Shown here: positions 9,435 through 18,970 of the stretch, one piece after another
How the letters are laid out: the number at the start of each line of letters is the position of its first letter
Position numbering within the stretch: position 1 is the stretch's first letter
Assembly (NCBI RefSeq): GCF_900215725.1
Contig: NZ_LT962469.1
Location: forward strand, 845,365 to 909,364
Direction of reading: 5' to 3'
DNA from: Ezakiella peruensis
Lineage (GTDB): Bacteria > Bacillota > Clostridia > Tissierellales > Peptoniphilaceae
DNA: 64,000 bases
Notes under the pieces: model-generated
Seen by the model: the letters and a program-made list of their open reading frames with translations, nothing else
Databases searched by the model: none
What the model was told of the DNA's origin: nothing
Program-made: the position numbers and the translations under genes

Positions 9435-10169
9435 ATGAACAAAGCTATTAAGCTTCAAAATGTTACAAAAGCTTTCGGCTCTAAAATCGCCGTTGATAGT
9501 GTAAACCTAGATATTGAAGGTGGAAAGATAACAGGTTTTCTGGGACCAAATGGTGCCGGTAAAACTACAACAATAAATATGATTGTTGGTATTCTCTCTC
9601 CTACTCATGGTAAGGTTACTGTAAATGGTTTTGATGTGAGCCAAGAGGGCTACGAAAGCAAAAAGCTTATAAGTTATATACCTGATAATCCTCTTCTATA
9701 CGAAACAATGACAGGTTTCGAGTATTTAAACTTTATAGCAAATGTATATCAGATGGATCCAGAGTTTGCTCAAGAAGAAGTTGAAAAATATGCAAAAATA
9801 TTTGAACTAGACTTTGCACTTGATCAAACAATTTCTGGTTATTCACATGGTATGCAGCAAAAGCTTGCCCTAATCGGTGGTTTAATACACGATCCTGACT
9901 ACTTTATCTTAGATGAGCCAATGGTTGGACTTGATCCAAAAAGTTCATTTAATTTAAAAGAAATTATGAGACAAAGAGCGGACGACGGAAAGGTCGTCCT
10001 CTTTTCTACTCACGTAATGGAAGTGGCCCAAAATGTATGTGACGATATAATTATTATTAATAATGGAAAAATAATCGCAAGAGGAAGCGTTGATGAAATA
10101 AAAGGCCTCGTGCCTGAAGCTGAAGGAAATCTTGAAAAAATATTCTTGGAGCTAACCAAAAATGATTAA
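9435..10169 (+). CDS. ABC transporter ATP-binding protein (ABC-2 type exporter)
   Basis: Cytoplasmic ATPase of an export system. Walker A GPNGAGKTT lies near residue 36, the signature is YSHGMQQKLALIGGL (degenerate from LSGGQ to YSHGM, common in ABC-2 exporters), Walker B is FILDEPMVGLDP, and the H-loop is FSTHVMEVA. At 244 aa it is a single nucleotide-binding domain with a short tail. An AGGAGG site precedes the ATG, 20 bases behind ppdK, and the gene overlaps the permease gene by 8 bases. The substrate is unknown. Confidence 0.93.
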   Translation: MNKAIKLQNVTKAFGSKIAVDSVNLDIEGGKITGFLGPNGAGKTTTINMIVGILSPTHGKVTVNGFDVSQEGYESKKLISYIPDNPLLYETMTGFEYLNFIANVYQMDPEFAQEEVEKYAKIFELDFALDQTISGYSHGMQQKLALIGGLIHDPDYFILDEPMVGLDPKSSFNLKEIMRQRADDGKVVLFSTHVMEVAQNVCDDIIIINNGKIIARGSVDEIKGLVPEAEGNLEKIFLELTKND

Positions 10170-11856
10170 GACCCTAGTAATAAAAGATTTATATGCCAGA
10201 TACAGTGCCCTTTTTCACCCAGGAGCTGCACTTAAAGATAAAAAAGAAAAGAGAAAACTATTTTCTCTAATCTTTTCATTCATAATTATAGCTTTCTACG
10301 CAGTTCTGATACAAAGGTTTTTATTTGGACAAATAGATTCATTGGTTCAAGCAGGTATGATAAATTTATTTATTGTATCAATAAGTACATCTCATATCCT
10401 CTTTCTTGTCTTTACCGTTCTGCCCTCCATTATGTCAAACCTTTATTTCTCAAATGATATAAAAATAATGCAAACGCTACCAATTAAAAATAGGGACATA
10501 ATAATTAGTAAATCTATTTCTATTTTTATAGATAGTTTATTTGTATCCTTATTTTTAATAATTCCAACTTTTATTAGGCTCTGCTATTTCTCTTCATATA
10601 ATATAATAGTTTACCTAACTGTTTTAATAAGTATATTCTTAACAAATATACTTATAATATCACTATTATCCTTTATTATTATAAAATTAATGAAGTATTT
10701 AAACAGGATTTCTAATCTTAAAAACATTATGCAAGCTTTAGCTTTAATGGCTGGACTAGTAATTTATATACTAATTACCAGATATATAAATACTGCAGAT
10801 TCTCTTATGACAGTTGTTAAAAATTTTGATAATTCAGTCTTTAGATTTTTCCCACATGCATTTTTTATGGTAAAAATATTTAACAGAAGCATTTTGTTAA
10901 GCCTCTTATATACTCTTGTGTATGCAGGGATTGTGTTTGCAATAATGTATCTTGTTGGTCGTTTTTCAGAAAAAGCCTTGCAAAAAGGCCTCGAACTTAA
11001 CTCCATAACAGGAAGCAGAAAGAAAAAACGCAAGAAAGCTTTAAAAATTAAAAAGAGATCAGTTGTTAGAGAAATTGCGAATAAAGAATTTAAAGAGATT
11101 TTAAAAACTCCAATTTATTTTTTTAATATCATGGCTATAGGAATAGTATTTATAATAATATTTTCCATTGGATTCTTAGGAGCCGCCGCCAAAGATGGAG
11201 TTAGCCTATCAGGTTTATTTGGAGGCTTAGACTATAATTTTGGAGAAAATATCTTAACAGAAATTTTTTCTTGTATACTAATTGGATTTCTATATACAAC
11301 ATTTGTATCTTTAAACTCTTCAACTATAAGTACAATCACCAGAGAGGGTAATAAAATTAATGTGATTAAGACCCTACCTACTACTGCCAAAGACCAAGTA
11401 GATGGAAGGCTTCTAGCCTCTCTTTGGATAAGTGCTTTTAATGCTTTTTTTGCAATAATAATTATTCTTGCACTAACTATAATTAAATCTGGTCTAACAA
11501 TATCCTCTATCACGATGCCTCTTGCATTTGCCGGAGGAACCATAATATCTTGGTTTTATTATTCCAATATAGATTTATATATAGGTATTAAGTATCCATA
11601 TTTTGATTGGGACTCACCGCAAAGAGCTGTTAAAGGAGGTACTAACCCTCTGAAAAGTATGGCTTTTACTTTTGCAAATGCACTAATTATATATCTTCTA
11701 TATAAATTTTTTGCAGCCTTGTATGAGGATTGGTTTACAGTACTTCAATATGTATCTCTTATATATATGCTTTTATGTTTAATATTTGGCGAAGTAATTT
11801 ACAAGTTAAATATTTCTACTTTAGAAGAAAAGCTTCCCAAATACAGAGATGAATAA
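10162..11856 (+). CDS. ABC-2 type export permease (putative ABC exporter family)
   Basis: A 564-aa multispanning membrane protein, the partner of the preceding ATPase. I count roughly 10-12 hydrophobic segments in two clusters (about residues 35-300 and 325-560) separated by a very basic cytoplasmic loop (GSRKKKRKKALKIKKRS, around 285-300) and a region beginning ANKEFKEILKTP. The size and two-cluster layout fit the large single-chain ABC exporter permeases of Firmicutes rather than the ~250-aa ABC-2 subunits. It overlaps the ATPase gene by 8 bases. The substrate cannot be inferred. Confidence 0.85.
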   Translation: MIKTLVIKDLYARYSALFHPGAALKDKKEKRKLFSLIFSFIIIAFYAVLIQRFLFGQIDSLVQAGMINLFIVSISTSHILFLVFTVLPSIMSNLYFSNDIKIMQTLPIKNRDIIISKSISIFIDSLFVSLFLIIPTFIRLCYFSSYNIIVYLTVLISIFLTNILIISLLSFIIIKLMKYLNRISNLKNIMQALALMAGLVIYILITRYINTADSLMTVVKNFDNSVFRFFPHAFFMVKIFNRSILLSLLYTLVYAGIVFAIMYLVGRFSEKALQKGLELNSITGSRKKKRKKALKIKKRSVVREIANKEFKEILKTPIYFFNIMAIGIVFIIIFSIGFLGAAAKDGVSLSGLFGGLDYNFGENILTEIFSCILIGFLYTTFVSLNSSTISTITREGNKINVIKTLPTTAKDQVDGRLLASLWISAFNAFFAIIIILALTIIKSGLTISSITMPLAFAGGTIISWFYYSNIDLYIGIKYPYFDWDSPQRAVKGGTNPLKSMAFTFANALIIYLLYKFFAALYEDWFTVLQYVSLIYMLLCLIFGEVIYKLNISTLEEKLPKYRDE

Positions 11857-11870
11857 TATTATGAGAATAA

Positions 11871-11908
11871 AAAATAGGCTTTAGCTTTTAGAAGCTAAGG
11901 CCTATTTT
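11871..11908. terminator. Bidirectional intrinsic terminator
   Basis: Inverted repeat with 17-bp arms (AAAATAGGCTTTAGCTT and its complement, one G-T wobble) and a 4-base loop, between the convergent ABC permease and purD-purL genes. The A/T ends of the stem provide a T tract in both directions. Confidence 0.88.
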
Positions 11909-11919
11909 ATTTGTTTATT

Positions 11920-14900
11920 TTACTTGAAGTATTCTACTCCAGCCTTGAATAAGTTCATATATTCTATATCTGGAATATTTTTATAAGTGTCTTCACTCAA
12001 TCTTTCTGAGTGGCCCATCTTACCAAGTATCTTTCCACTTGGGTCCATAATGGATTCAATGCCATGTGAGCTTCCATTTGGATTTATTACATACTTAAAT
12101 GCAACTTGGTCCTTGTCAACAAGGTCCTTGTACATTTCATCTGAACAATAGAACCTGCCTTCTCCGTGTGAGATTGGAACCCTGTACTCTTTATTTTCAA
12201 TATACTTTAGCCATGGTGAATTTAATGTTTGTGGCTTAGTTGGAATTATTCTTGAGATGTGACGGCCAAGAGTATTAAAGGTAAGAGTTGCATCGTCTTC
12301 GCTTAAGTTTTTGATTTGTCCAAATGGTAGGAGCCCTGTTTTAATTAGAGCTTGGAAACCATTACATACACCTAAGACAAGTCCGTCATTGCCCTCTTCG
12401 GATACAAGATGTTCAATTGCTTCTTTAACATCCTTATTTCTAAGAACATTTGCAATAAACTTTGCACTTCCATCCGGTTCGTCACTCATTGAGAAACCAC
12501 CTGGTATAAATAATATTTGCGCATTGTTAATAGCAAGTGCAAACTCTTTGATCGATGCTTCTAATAGTTCAGGAGTTAAGTTTTTGATTAAAACTTCTTG
12601 AACATAAGCCCCTTCCTTTTCAAAGGCAAGTCTTGAATCAAATTCACTATTTGTGCCTTCAAAAACTGGAATTACAACGCGAACTTTTTCAACTGGCTTA
12701 TAGGACTTCATCCTTCTGTTAATAGATTCATGGAAATAAAGATCTTTAGTTTCTTGATCTTTGTTTGTGCCGTAAATTTCATTTAAGCCATTAACAAAAG
12801 CCTTTTTAACATCTTCGTAAGCGAGCTTTTCGCCGTTAACGATAAAGTCTTCTGTGCCAGATTTACCAATTTCTCTAACCCCATCAAACTCTTCATCATA
12901 TTCAATAATAACTGTTAGCGGAGTCTTTTTATATTGGTCATTATCAGTCAGCTTTACATCTACGCAAACATCATTTCCAACGCACATTTTTATCAATGCT
13001 TCAAGTACGCTTGCATTATCACAGACAAATGATGTTTTGATATTTTTCTTTTGAATTTGTTCTTCAATAATAGCGAGCTTATCTAAAATTTCCTTATCAT
13101 CTGCTAATCCAAATTCATCTGTGTCTATTTCAATTAAGCCAATTTTGTGGCCACCCTTCATTTCAGAAGTTGTAACATAATCCTTGTCTCCATAACCAAC
13201 TGCGAATGAAATCAGTGTTGGTGGGACGTTTAGATCTTCAAAAGTTCCGCTCATTGAGTCCTTACCGCCAATTGGTGGCGTGCTTACAATTGAGCTTGCC
13301 TTAAGTGCACCAAGCAAGGCTATAAATGGTTTTTGCCAGGTCTTTGGATTGTCTCCCATCTTTTCAAAATATTCTTGATAAGAGGTTCTAATTGTTGCTA
13401 GAGGAGCACCTGATGCAACTAACTTAAAGACCGATAGTAGAACTGAATAATAGCTACCTACAAATGGATCTTCAGCTGACAAGTAAGGAATAAAACCATA
13501 ACTCATGTAAGTTGTGGTCCTTGTTAAGTCAGTCTTTGAAGAAATCTTTGCAGCCATTGCATTGATAGGAGTCAATTCATTTTTACCGCCTAAGGGTGCG
13601 TTTATGGTTGCTCTGCCTACTGAGAAGTCAAAGTTTTCAAGCAAATTCTTTCTGGAAGCTTGGTCAAGACCAGCCATTCTCTTTTCAATTTTTTCTGTAT
13701 GTTTTTCCTTAAAGAAATTAATTTCATTTAAACCTTCAACAGTAACATCTTGAGTTTTTTCAGCTCCTGTTGAATTTAAGAATTCACGAGAAAGATCTAC
13801 AACGATATCATCGTGATAGAAGATTTTCATTCTGCCAGTATCAACAACGTCTGCAACATGAGTAGCTTCTAGATTTTCCTCTTCAGCATATTTCAAGAAT
13901 TCATTTAAGTCTTTAGACCTAATAACAACAGCCATTCTCTCTTGAGATTCAGAAATTGCAATTTCTCTTGGTGTAAGCCCCTTGTATTTTAGAGGTACTC
14001 TGTCCAGATAAATATCAAGTGAATCAGCTAATTCACCAATGGCAACACTTACTCCACCAGCACCAAAGTCATTACATTTCTTAATCATAGAAGTAACTTC
14101 TGGACGTCTAAATAACCTTTGGATTTTTCTTTCTGTTGGTGCGTGACCCTTTTGAACTTCTGCACCAGATTTTTTTACACTTGATTCATCATGTGATTTA
14201 GAAGAACCTGTTGCTCCGCCAACGCCATCACGACCTGTGCGTCCGCCCAATAATACAATTACATCGCCTGGCTCAGGGTTTTCGCGTTTAACATATTTTC
14301 TTGGAGCAGCACCTACTACAGCGCCAACTTCCATTCTCTTTGCTTTATAACCAGGATGGAACAATTCTTCTACATAACCAGTAGCTAAACCGATTTGATT
14401 GCCGTAGGATGAATAGCCTTTAGCTGCATCGCGAACTATTTTCTTTTGAGTTAATTTTCCCTTGAGCTCATAATCATTAATAGGATCTGAGGCACCTGTA
14501 ATTCTCATAGCTTGATATACGTAACCCCTGCCAGATAATGGATCTCTGATAGCTCCGCCTAAGCAAGTTTGTGCACCACCAAAAGGTTCAATTTCTGTTG
14601 GGTGATTGTGGGTTTCGTTTTTAAAGAAGAACAAATATTCTTCTTTTTCCCCATCCACATCAGCGTCAATAATAAGTGTGCAAGCATTAATTTCATCGCT
14701 TACTTCAACATCATCGAGCTTGCCCAAATGTCTCATATATCTGGAGTGAATTGTACCAAGATCCATCAATGAAACTGGTTTTGTTCTATTAATTTCTTCT
14801 CTCTTGGCCAAATATTTTTCAAAAGCTTCTTTAAGAGCCTTGTCACGCTTTGAGTTTTCACTTTCAAATTTAATATTTGTAAGAGCAGTATTAAAAGTTG

Positions 14901-16836
14901 TGTGCCTACAATGGTCTGACCAATAAGTATCAATCATTGAAAGCTCAACATCATTTATGTCCCTGCCTTCTTTTTTGAAGTAGTCTTGAATAATTTTCAA
15001 GTCTTCTAAGTCCATGGCAAGACTTTGGCTCTTATAAAATTCAGCTAAGTCTTTGTCATCAAAGTCCTTAAAGCCTTCATAAACTACAACAGTTTTATCA
15101 GCTTTTCCTGTGTCTTTAATGGATGATGGAATTTCCAATAGCCTTCCCTCTTCTTCATCTACAGGATTGATTAGAACTTTCTTTATCTTTGTCATTGTAT
15201 CCTTATCGACACCTTCGAAGGAAATAACTTCAGCAACATGAGCAGCTACATTTGCTCCTGGGATAACGCTCTTTATTGTATCAATTAAGCCGCGTTCTCT
15301 TTGGTCAAATTGTCCAGCCTTGTATTGTCTAACAAGAACATCCTTAAAAGATTTTTGCAAGCTTAGAGCATCGTCCCCAACATAGATATCATCTACTGGG
15401 GGTTCTCTTAAAATAGTATCCTTGATTAAATCTATTTCTTTATTGGTCAGACCTTCAATGTCATATCTCTTGTATAATTTGCATTTGGATGGATTAATTC
15501 CATGTTCTTGTAATTGATTAAGTACCGCCTCTGAAAAAATGTCAAACTCGTCTTTCTTGTTTACATAAATTCTCTTTACATTTGGAGCTATATCTTTTCT
15601 ATAATACATATCCTTAAATTTAATCCTTTCGATTTCACTATAAACAATTCTCTCGGCTTCTTCCATTGATTTATCCGCAGCTGCAATACTAAGTACTCTT
15701 CCCCCATTTGTCAGAAGTTTTCCATCCTCGGATTTTACACCAGCATAAAATACTTCAACATCATTAAGCTTATCGAGTCCATTAATATCATATCCTTTTT
15801 CATATGAACCTGGATAGCCACCACTTGCTGCTACAACATTTACAATATTTTTATCATTAATCTTGATATAGCATTCGTTAAGTTCTCTCTTGCTAGTTGC
15901 CATCATCAGATTTAATAAATCACTTTCAAGTGCCATGAGGGCAACCTGGGTTTCTGGATCACCAAACCTAGTATTAATTTCAAGAACTTTTGGACCTTCC
16001 TTGGTTATCATTAGTCCAAAGAAAACAATCCCTCTGTAGTCAATTTTATTAATTTTTATCGCTTCAATAAAAGGATCTAAAATTTGGTCTTTTATTTCAT
16101 CCCTGTACATTAAAGCTTCCATATCTGGAGTGAAGGTTCCCATTCCTCCAGTGTTAGGTCCTACATTTCCCTCATAAATTGTCTTGTGGTCTCTAACTGG
16201 ATTAAAGAGTTTAAAAGATTCTCCATCAAAAAATCCCATGAGCGAAGTTTCAAATCCTTCTAAGTATTCTTCAACAAGCAAGACTTGGTCGCCAAAAATT
16301 TTGTTTTCCAAAACATTTTTTGCCCCGTTTTCAATATCCACATCATCTGATACTATTAAAACGCCTTTACCTGCTGCAAGTCCATCTGCTTTTAAAACAA
16401 CTAAGTTTTGTTCAGACTCATCCCTGAGCTCTTTTGCATATTTAATAGCTTCACCTGCATCTTTAAAGGACCTGTATTTTGCCGTAGGAATATTTTTGCT
16501 TGCCAATATAGTCTTGCAAAATTCCTTGGACCCTTCGATTTGTGAGGCTTCTTTTGAAGGAGCAAATATTAATTTTCCTGCACGTTCAAAAACATCTGCA
16601 ATGCCTTCAACAAGTGGAGCTTCTGGACCAACAATCGTGTAATCGATATTTTCTTCTTGGCTAAAGACAAGTAGACTTGCAATTTCACTGTCAGGAATGC
16701 TTACATTTTTGCCAATTAATTCAGTTCCAGCATTGCCTGGAGCAAAATACAATTGAACTTCTGAACCCCTTTGATCATAAATCTTTTTACCTATAGCATA
16801 CTCTCTTGCACCGCTACCAATAATTAATATTTTCAT
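11920..16836 (-). CDS. Fused phosphoribosylamine-glycine ligase / phosphoribosylformylglycinamidine synthase (PurD-PurL)
   Basis: One 1638-aa polypeptide carries two non-consecutive enzymes of de novo purine synthesis. Residues 1-418 are a complete PurD (GAR synthetase; N-terminal ILIIGSGAREYAI, ATP-grasp GPNTGGMG, INTRFGDPE, end at DMYYRKDIAPNV). From about 421 (KRIYVNKKDEFD) a full long-type FGAM synthase follows: PurS-like N-terminus, synthase domain with NHPTEIEPFGGAQT and GAGGVSVAIGELAD, and a C-terminal class I glutamine amidotransferase with C1491 in GVCNGFQ and SHGEGRF. There is no Met, GTG or TTG at the junction and essentially no linker. ATG 16836 overlaps the trpS stop (TAATG). No other purine gene is in the window. 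Confidence 0.93.
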   Translation of the reverse strand: MKILIIGSGAREYAIGKKIYDQRGSEVQLYFAPGNAGTELIGKNVSIPDSEIASLLVFSQEENIDYTIVGPEAPLVEGIADVFERAGKLIFAPSKEASQIEGSKEFCKTILASKNIPTAKYRSFKDAGEAIKYAKELRDESEQNLVVLKADGLAAGKGVLIVSDDVDIENGAKNVLENKIFGDQVLLVEEYLEGFETSLMGFFDGESFKLFNPVRDHKTIYEGNVGPNTGGMGTFTPDMEALMYRDEIKDQILDPFIEAIKINKIDYRGIVFFGLMITKEGPKVLEINTRFGDPETQVALMALESDLLNLMMATSKRELNECYIKINDKNIVNVVAASGGYPGSYEKGYDINGLDKLNDVEVFYAGVKSEDGKLLTNGGRVLSIAAADKSMEEAERIVYSEIERIKFKDMYYRKDIAPNVKRIYVNKKDEFDIFSEAVLNQLQEHGINPSKCKLYKRYDIEGLTNKEIDLIKDTILREPPVDDIYVGDDALSLQKSFKDVLVRQYKAGQFDQRERGLIDTIKSVIPGANVAAHVAEVISFEGVDKDTMTKIKKVLINPVDEEEGRLLEIPSSIKDTGKADKTVVVYEGFKDFDDKDLAEFYKSQSLAMDLEDLKIIQDYFKKEGRDINDVELSMIDTYWSDHCRHTTFNTALTNIKFESENSKRDKALKEAFEKYLAKREEINRTKPVSLMDLGTIHSRYMRHLGKLDDVEVSDEINACTLIIDADVDGEKEEYLFFFKNETHNHPTEIEPFGGAQTCLGGAIRDPLSGRGYVYQAMRITGASDPINDYELKGKLTQKKIVRDAAKGYSSYGNQIGLATGYVEELFHPGYKAKRMEVGAVVGAAPRKYVKRENPEPGDVIVLLGGRTGRDGVGGATGSSKSHDESSVKKSGAEVQKGHAPTERKIQRLFRRPEVTSMIKKCNDFGAGGVSVAIGELADSLDIYLDRVPLKYKGLTPREIAISESQERMAVVIRSKDLNEFLKYAEEENLEATHVADVVDTGRMKIFYHDDIVVDLSREFLNSTGAEKTQDVTVEGLNEINFFKEKHTEKIEKRMAGLDQASRKNLLENFDFSVGRATINAPLGGKNELTPINAMAAKISSKTDLTRTTTYMSYGFIPYLSAEDPFVGSYYSVLLSVFKLVASGAPLATIRTSYQEYFEKMGDNPKTWQKPFIALLGALKASSIVSTPPIGGKDSMSGTFEDLNVPPTLISFAVGYGDKDYVTTSEMKGGHKIGLIEIDTDEFGLADDKEILDKLAIIEEQIQKKNIKTSFVCDNASVLEALIKMCVGNDVCVDVKLTDNDQYKKTPLTVIIEYDEEFDGVREIGKSGTEDFIVNGEKLAYEDVKKAFVNGLNEIYGTNKDQETKDLYFHESINRRMKSYKPVEKVRVVIPVFEGTNSEFDSRLAFEKEGAYVQEVLIKNLTPELLEASIKEFALAINNAQILFIPGGFSMSDEPDGSAKFIANVLRNKDVKEAIEHLVSEEGNDGLVLGVCNGFQALIKTGLLPFGQIKNLSEDDATLTFNTLGRHISRIIPTKPQTLNSPWLKYIENKEYRVPISHGEGRFYCSDEMYKDLVDKDQVAFKYVINPNGSSHGIESIMDPSGKILGKMGHSERLSEDTYKNIPDIEYMNLFKAGVEYFK

Positions 16837-17825
16837 TAAATCCTCCTAACAAAGCCCACCTTATCATAGACTCTTTCCAAGGTTTCTGACGCAATTTCCT
16901 TGGCGTGAGTAGCTCCTTCTTTTATAATTTGATCAATATAAGACTGATCACTTAAAAACTTTTCAGTATTTTCTCTAATTGGTTTTAAAACAGTGTTCAC
17001 AGCTTCAAAAGTTTGATTTTTTAATTCTCCATAACCCTTGCCTTCAAATTTATTTAAAATTTCTTCTAAGCTTTCATCTGTAAATGCTTGATAAATGTCA
17101 ATTAGGTTTTTAACTCCTGGTTGGTCATCAGTATAATTTATCTCACCAACAGAGTCTGTAACAGCCCTGCCTAATTTTTTCTTAAGAGTTTTTTCGTCTT
17201 CCAACAATAAAATGTATGCATTGTCGTTAGGGTCTGATTTACTCATCTTTACCATAGGATCTTGTAAAGATTTAATCCTAGCTCCTGTCTTTGAAATAAG
17301 AGGCTCAGGCATAACAAATGTGTCTCCATAAGCTGAGTTAAATCTTTCAGCTATATCCCTGGTTATTTCTACGTGTTGTTTTTGGTCATCCCCTACTGGA
17401 ACAAAATCTGTATTGTAAAGTAAAATATCTGCTGCCATTAATACAGGATAGCAAAATAAACCCGCGTTGGCCCCCTCTTCGTTGCCTTTAATCTTAGATT
17501 TAAATTGGTGCATTCTTTTTAATTGACCGATGCTTGTATAGGTATCCAAGATCCAAGCAAGCTCAGCGTGTTCGCTTACATGTGAGTTAATATACATAAT
17601 ACTTTTCTTTGGATCAATACCGCAAGCCAAATAAACTGCAATTAGCATTCTAGAACGCTCTCTTAATTCCTTAGGATCTTGTCTAACTGTAATTGCATGC
17701 ATATCAGCAACAGAAAATAAGCATTTATACTCTTCTTGTAGCTTTGGCCATTGTTTAAGTGCACCTATATAATTACCAATTGTTAAAAGTCCTGATGGCT
17801 GTATAGCACTATAAACTGTTTTCAT
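16836..17825 (-). CDS. trpS: Tryptophanyl-tRNA synthetase
   Basis: Class Ic synthetase charging tRNA-Trp. 329 aa, standard length. The HIGH-equivalent is TIGNYIGAL near the N-terminus and the KMSKS loop is intact (VKMSKSDPND, about residue 192). QPSGLLTIGN and DMHAITVRQDP are typical of bacterial TrpRS. It lies 8 bases after ypfJ and overlaps purD-purL by 1 base, so the three genes form an operon. I see no T-box leader in front of ypfJ, the first gene. Confidence 0.97.
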   Translation of the reverse strand: MKTVYSAIQPSGLLTIGNYIGALKQWPKLQEEYKCLFSVADMHAITVRQDPKELRERSRMLIAVYLACGIDPKKSIMYINSHVSEHAELAWILDTYTSIGQLKRMHQFKSKIKGNEEGANAGLFCYPVLMAADILLYNTDFVPVGDDQKQHVEITRDIAERFNSAYGDTFVMPEPLISKTGARIKSLQDPMVKMSKSDPNDNAYILLLEDEKTLKKKLGRAVTDSVGEINYTDDQPGVKNLIDIYQAFTDESLEEILNKFEGKGYGELKNQTFEAVNTVLKPIRENTEKFLSDQSYIDQIIKEGATHAKEIASETLERVYDKVGFVRRI

Positions 17826-17833
17826 TTTCCCTC

Positions 17834-18697
17834 CTATAAGTCGTCATATTCATATTTGAAAGTGTCAAATTCATCAAAGTTGCCTGCACGATAACCCTTC
17901 ATAAACCAACGCGACCTCATATCTGCTGTACCGTGAGTAAAAGCATCAGGCACAACCGTCCCTTGATACCTCTTTTGTAAAATATCATCACCTACTGACT
18001 CTGCAGCTCTAATTGCATCATCAATATCATCTACATCTAAATAACCCTTATCTTCAATTCTGCTAGCAAAAACTCCTGCAAGATAATCTGCTTGAAGTTC
18101 AATTCTTACAGAAATTTTATTGTATTCTGTTTCACTAAGTTGCTTTCTCAGCTGCTGCTTTTCGCCTAAGATTCCGAGCTCATCTTGGACATGGTGGCCA
18201 ACTTCATGGGCAAGGACATAGGCAATTGCAAATTCACCCTTTGCTCCGAACTCATTTTTTAATTGATCAAAAAAGTCCAAGTCCATATAGATTTTTTTAT
18301 CCAGCGGACAATAGAAGGGCCCCATAGCAGCTTGTGCAGTGCCACATGCTGAATTAACTGAACCGTTAAATACAACTAGATTTGTAGTTTCGTAGTCTAA
18401 ATTATACTCTTTAAATACCTCATTCCAAACATCCTCTGTATCTTTCAATACTACGCTTAAAAATTCCATTTTTTCTTTATCTGATTCAGTTTCAACATAT
18501 TCAGGAGCTGTTTGCGTTCTATTGCTTGCAAGTGGAATTAAACTAAGGGGATTGCCGCCCATTATCATATAAATAATTGCAAATATTATTAGGCCTCCTC
18601 CGCCCAATTTAAATCCTGAGCCTCCACGTCTACCGCCTCCACTGTTAAATCTTCTATCTTCAACATTGGAACTTCCTTGTCTTCCTCTCCATTTCAT
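17834..18697 (-). CDS. ypfJ: YpfJ-type neutral zinc metallopeptidase
   Basis: Predicted membrane-anchored zinc protease of the YpfJ (Zn_peptidase) family, substrate unknown. The 287-aa protein has a short cytoplasmic N-terminus rich in Arg and Gly (residues 1-35, GGGRRGGSGFKLGGGG), one TM helix (about 35-55), then the extracellular catalytic domain with ACGTAQAAMGPFYCP and the zinc motif HEVGHH followed by the LQADYLAGVFA helix with the third ligand. The ribosome site is AGGTGA. It is first in ypfJ-trpS-purDL; a TATAAT at 18762-18757 may be its own promoter. Confidence 0.93.
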   Translation of the reverse strand: MKWRGRQGSSNVEDRRFNSGGGRRGGSGFKLGGGGLIIFAIIYMIMGGNPLSLIPLASNRTQTAPEYVETESDKEKMEFLSVVLKDTEDVWNEVFKEYNLDYETTNLVVFNGSVNSACGTAQAAMGPFYCPLDKKIYMDLDFFDQLKNEFGAKGEFAIAYVLAHEVGHHVQDELGILGEKQQLRKQLSETEYNKISVRIELQADYLAGVFASRIEDKGYLDVDDIDDAIRAAESVGDDILQKRYQGTVVPDAFTHGTADMRSRWFMKGYRAGNFDEFDTFKYEYDDL

Positions 18698-18776
18698 AAT
18701 TTGTCACCTGACCTTTCTAAAATTTTTTTAGAATAAAAATATATTCCTAATAAAGAATTATAAACCATATAAAAAT

Positions 18777-18835
18777 AACCAGATAAATCAAGCGAAACTT
18801 TTAGGTCTAAAAATGTCGCTTAAAATCATCTGGTT
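18777..18835. repeat. 59-bp nested imperfect palindrome
   Basis: Three nested inverted repeats share one centre: AACCAGAT/ATCTGGTT (outer, 8 bp), AAGCGA/TCGCTT (middle, 6 bp) and TTTTA/TAAAA (inner), separated by small internal loops. On the minus strand it is followed by ATTTTTATA, so it may be the terminator of nagB-CYTH, but the outer arms and layered form are more elaborate than the other terminators here. I see no second copy in the window. Confidence 0.6.
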
Positions 18836-18916
18836 TGATGGTGAATTTATTCGAAAATAAAACAGAAAAAATCTCTTATAAGTATATTTACTAGTTACTT
18901 TAAAGACCATTTCCAT
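18788..18916 (-). CDS. Possible small ORF, 42 aa (uncertain)
   Basis: An open frame with product MEMVFKVTSKY...RPKSFA, 42 aa, basic and aromatic, no recognised family. Support: an AGGAGGGA site 6-7 bases before ATG 18916 and a plausible promoter immediately upstream (TTGAAT-17-TATTAT). Against: the predicted transcription start (about 18930) leaves almost no leader before the ribosome site, and the 3' half of the frame coincides with the nested palindrome at 18777-18835. An earlier ATG at 18921 would give an 8-aa peptide but is too close to the ribosome site. Confidence 0.25.
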   Translation of the reverse strand: MEMVFKVTSKYTYKRFFLFYFRINSPSNQMILSDIFRPKSFA

Positions 18917-18936
18917 TTCATTCCCTCCTACCTTAT

Positions 18937-18965
18937 ATAATAGCATTAAAAGGGATTGAATTCAA
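18937..18965 (-). promoter_or_regulatory. Putative promoter downstream of the CYTH gene
   Basis: Minus strand TTGAAT, 17-base spacer, TATTAT (4/6 and 5/6). It could drive the small ORF at 18788-18916 and possibly ypfJ-trpS-purDL. The rest of the 272-bp gap between the CYTH gene and ypfJ holds only the nested palindrome and AT-rich sequence. Confidence 0.45.
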
Positions 18966-18970
18966 GCACT

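Noticed and set aside
16184-16642. 152-aa open frame on the plus strand inside purD-purL
   Set aside because: Antisense shadow of the PurD ATP-grasp region; no promoter, ribosome site or recognisable domain.
18895-18921. 8-aa frame MKWKWSLK as a tryptophan leader peptide for trpS
   Set aside because: Two Trp codons ahead of a trpS operon are suggestive, but the ATG is only 2 bases from the ribosome site, ypfJ lies between, and I cannot draw alternative attenuator stems. The in-frame-shifted ATG at 18916 has the better spacing.
18698-18970. T-box riboswitch for the trpS operon
   Set aside because: I find no AGGGUGG-type T-box sequence, specifier loop or matching terminator/antiterminator in the gap upstream of ypfJ.
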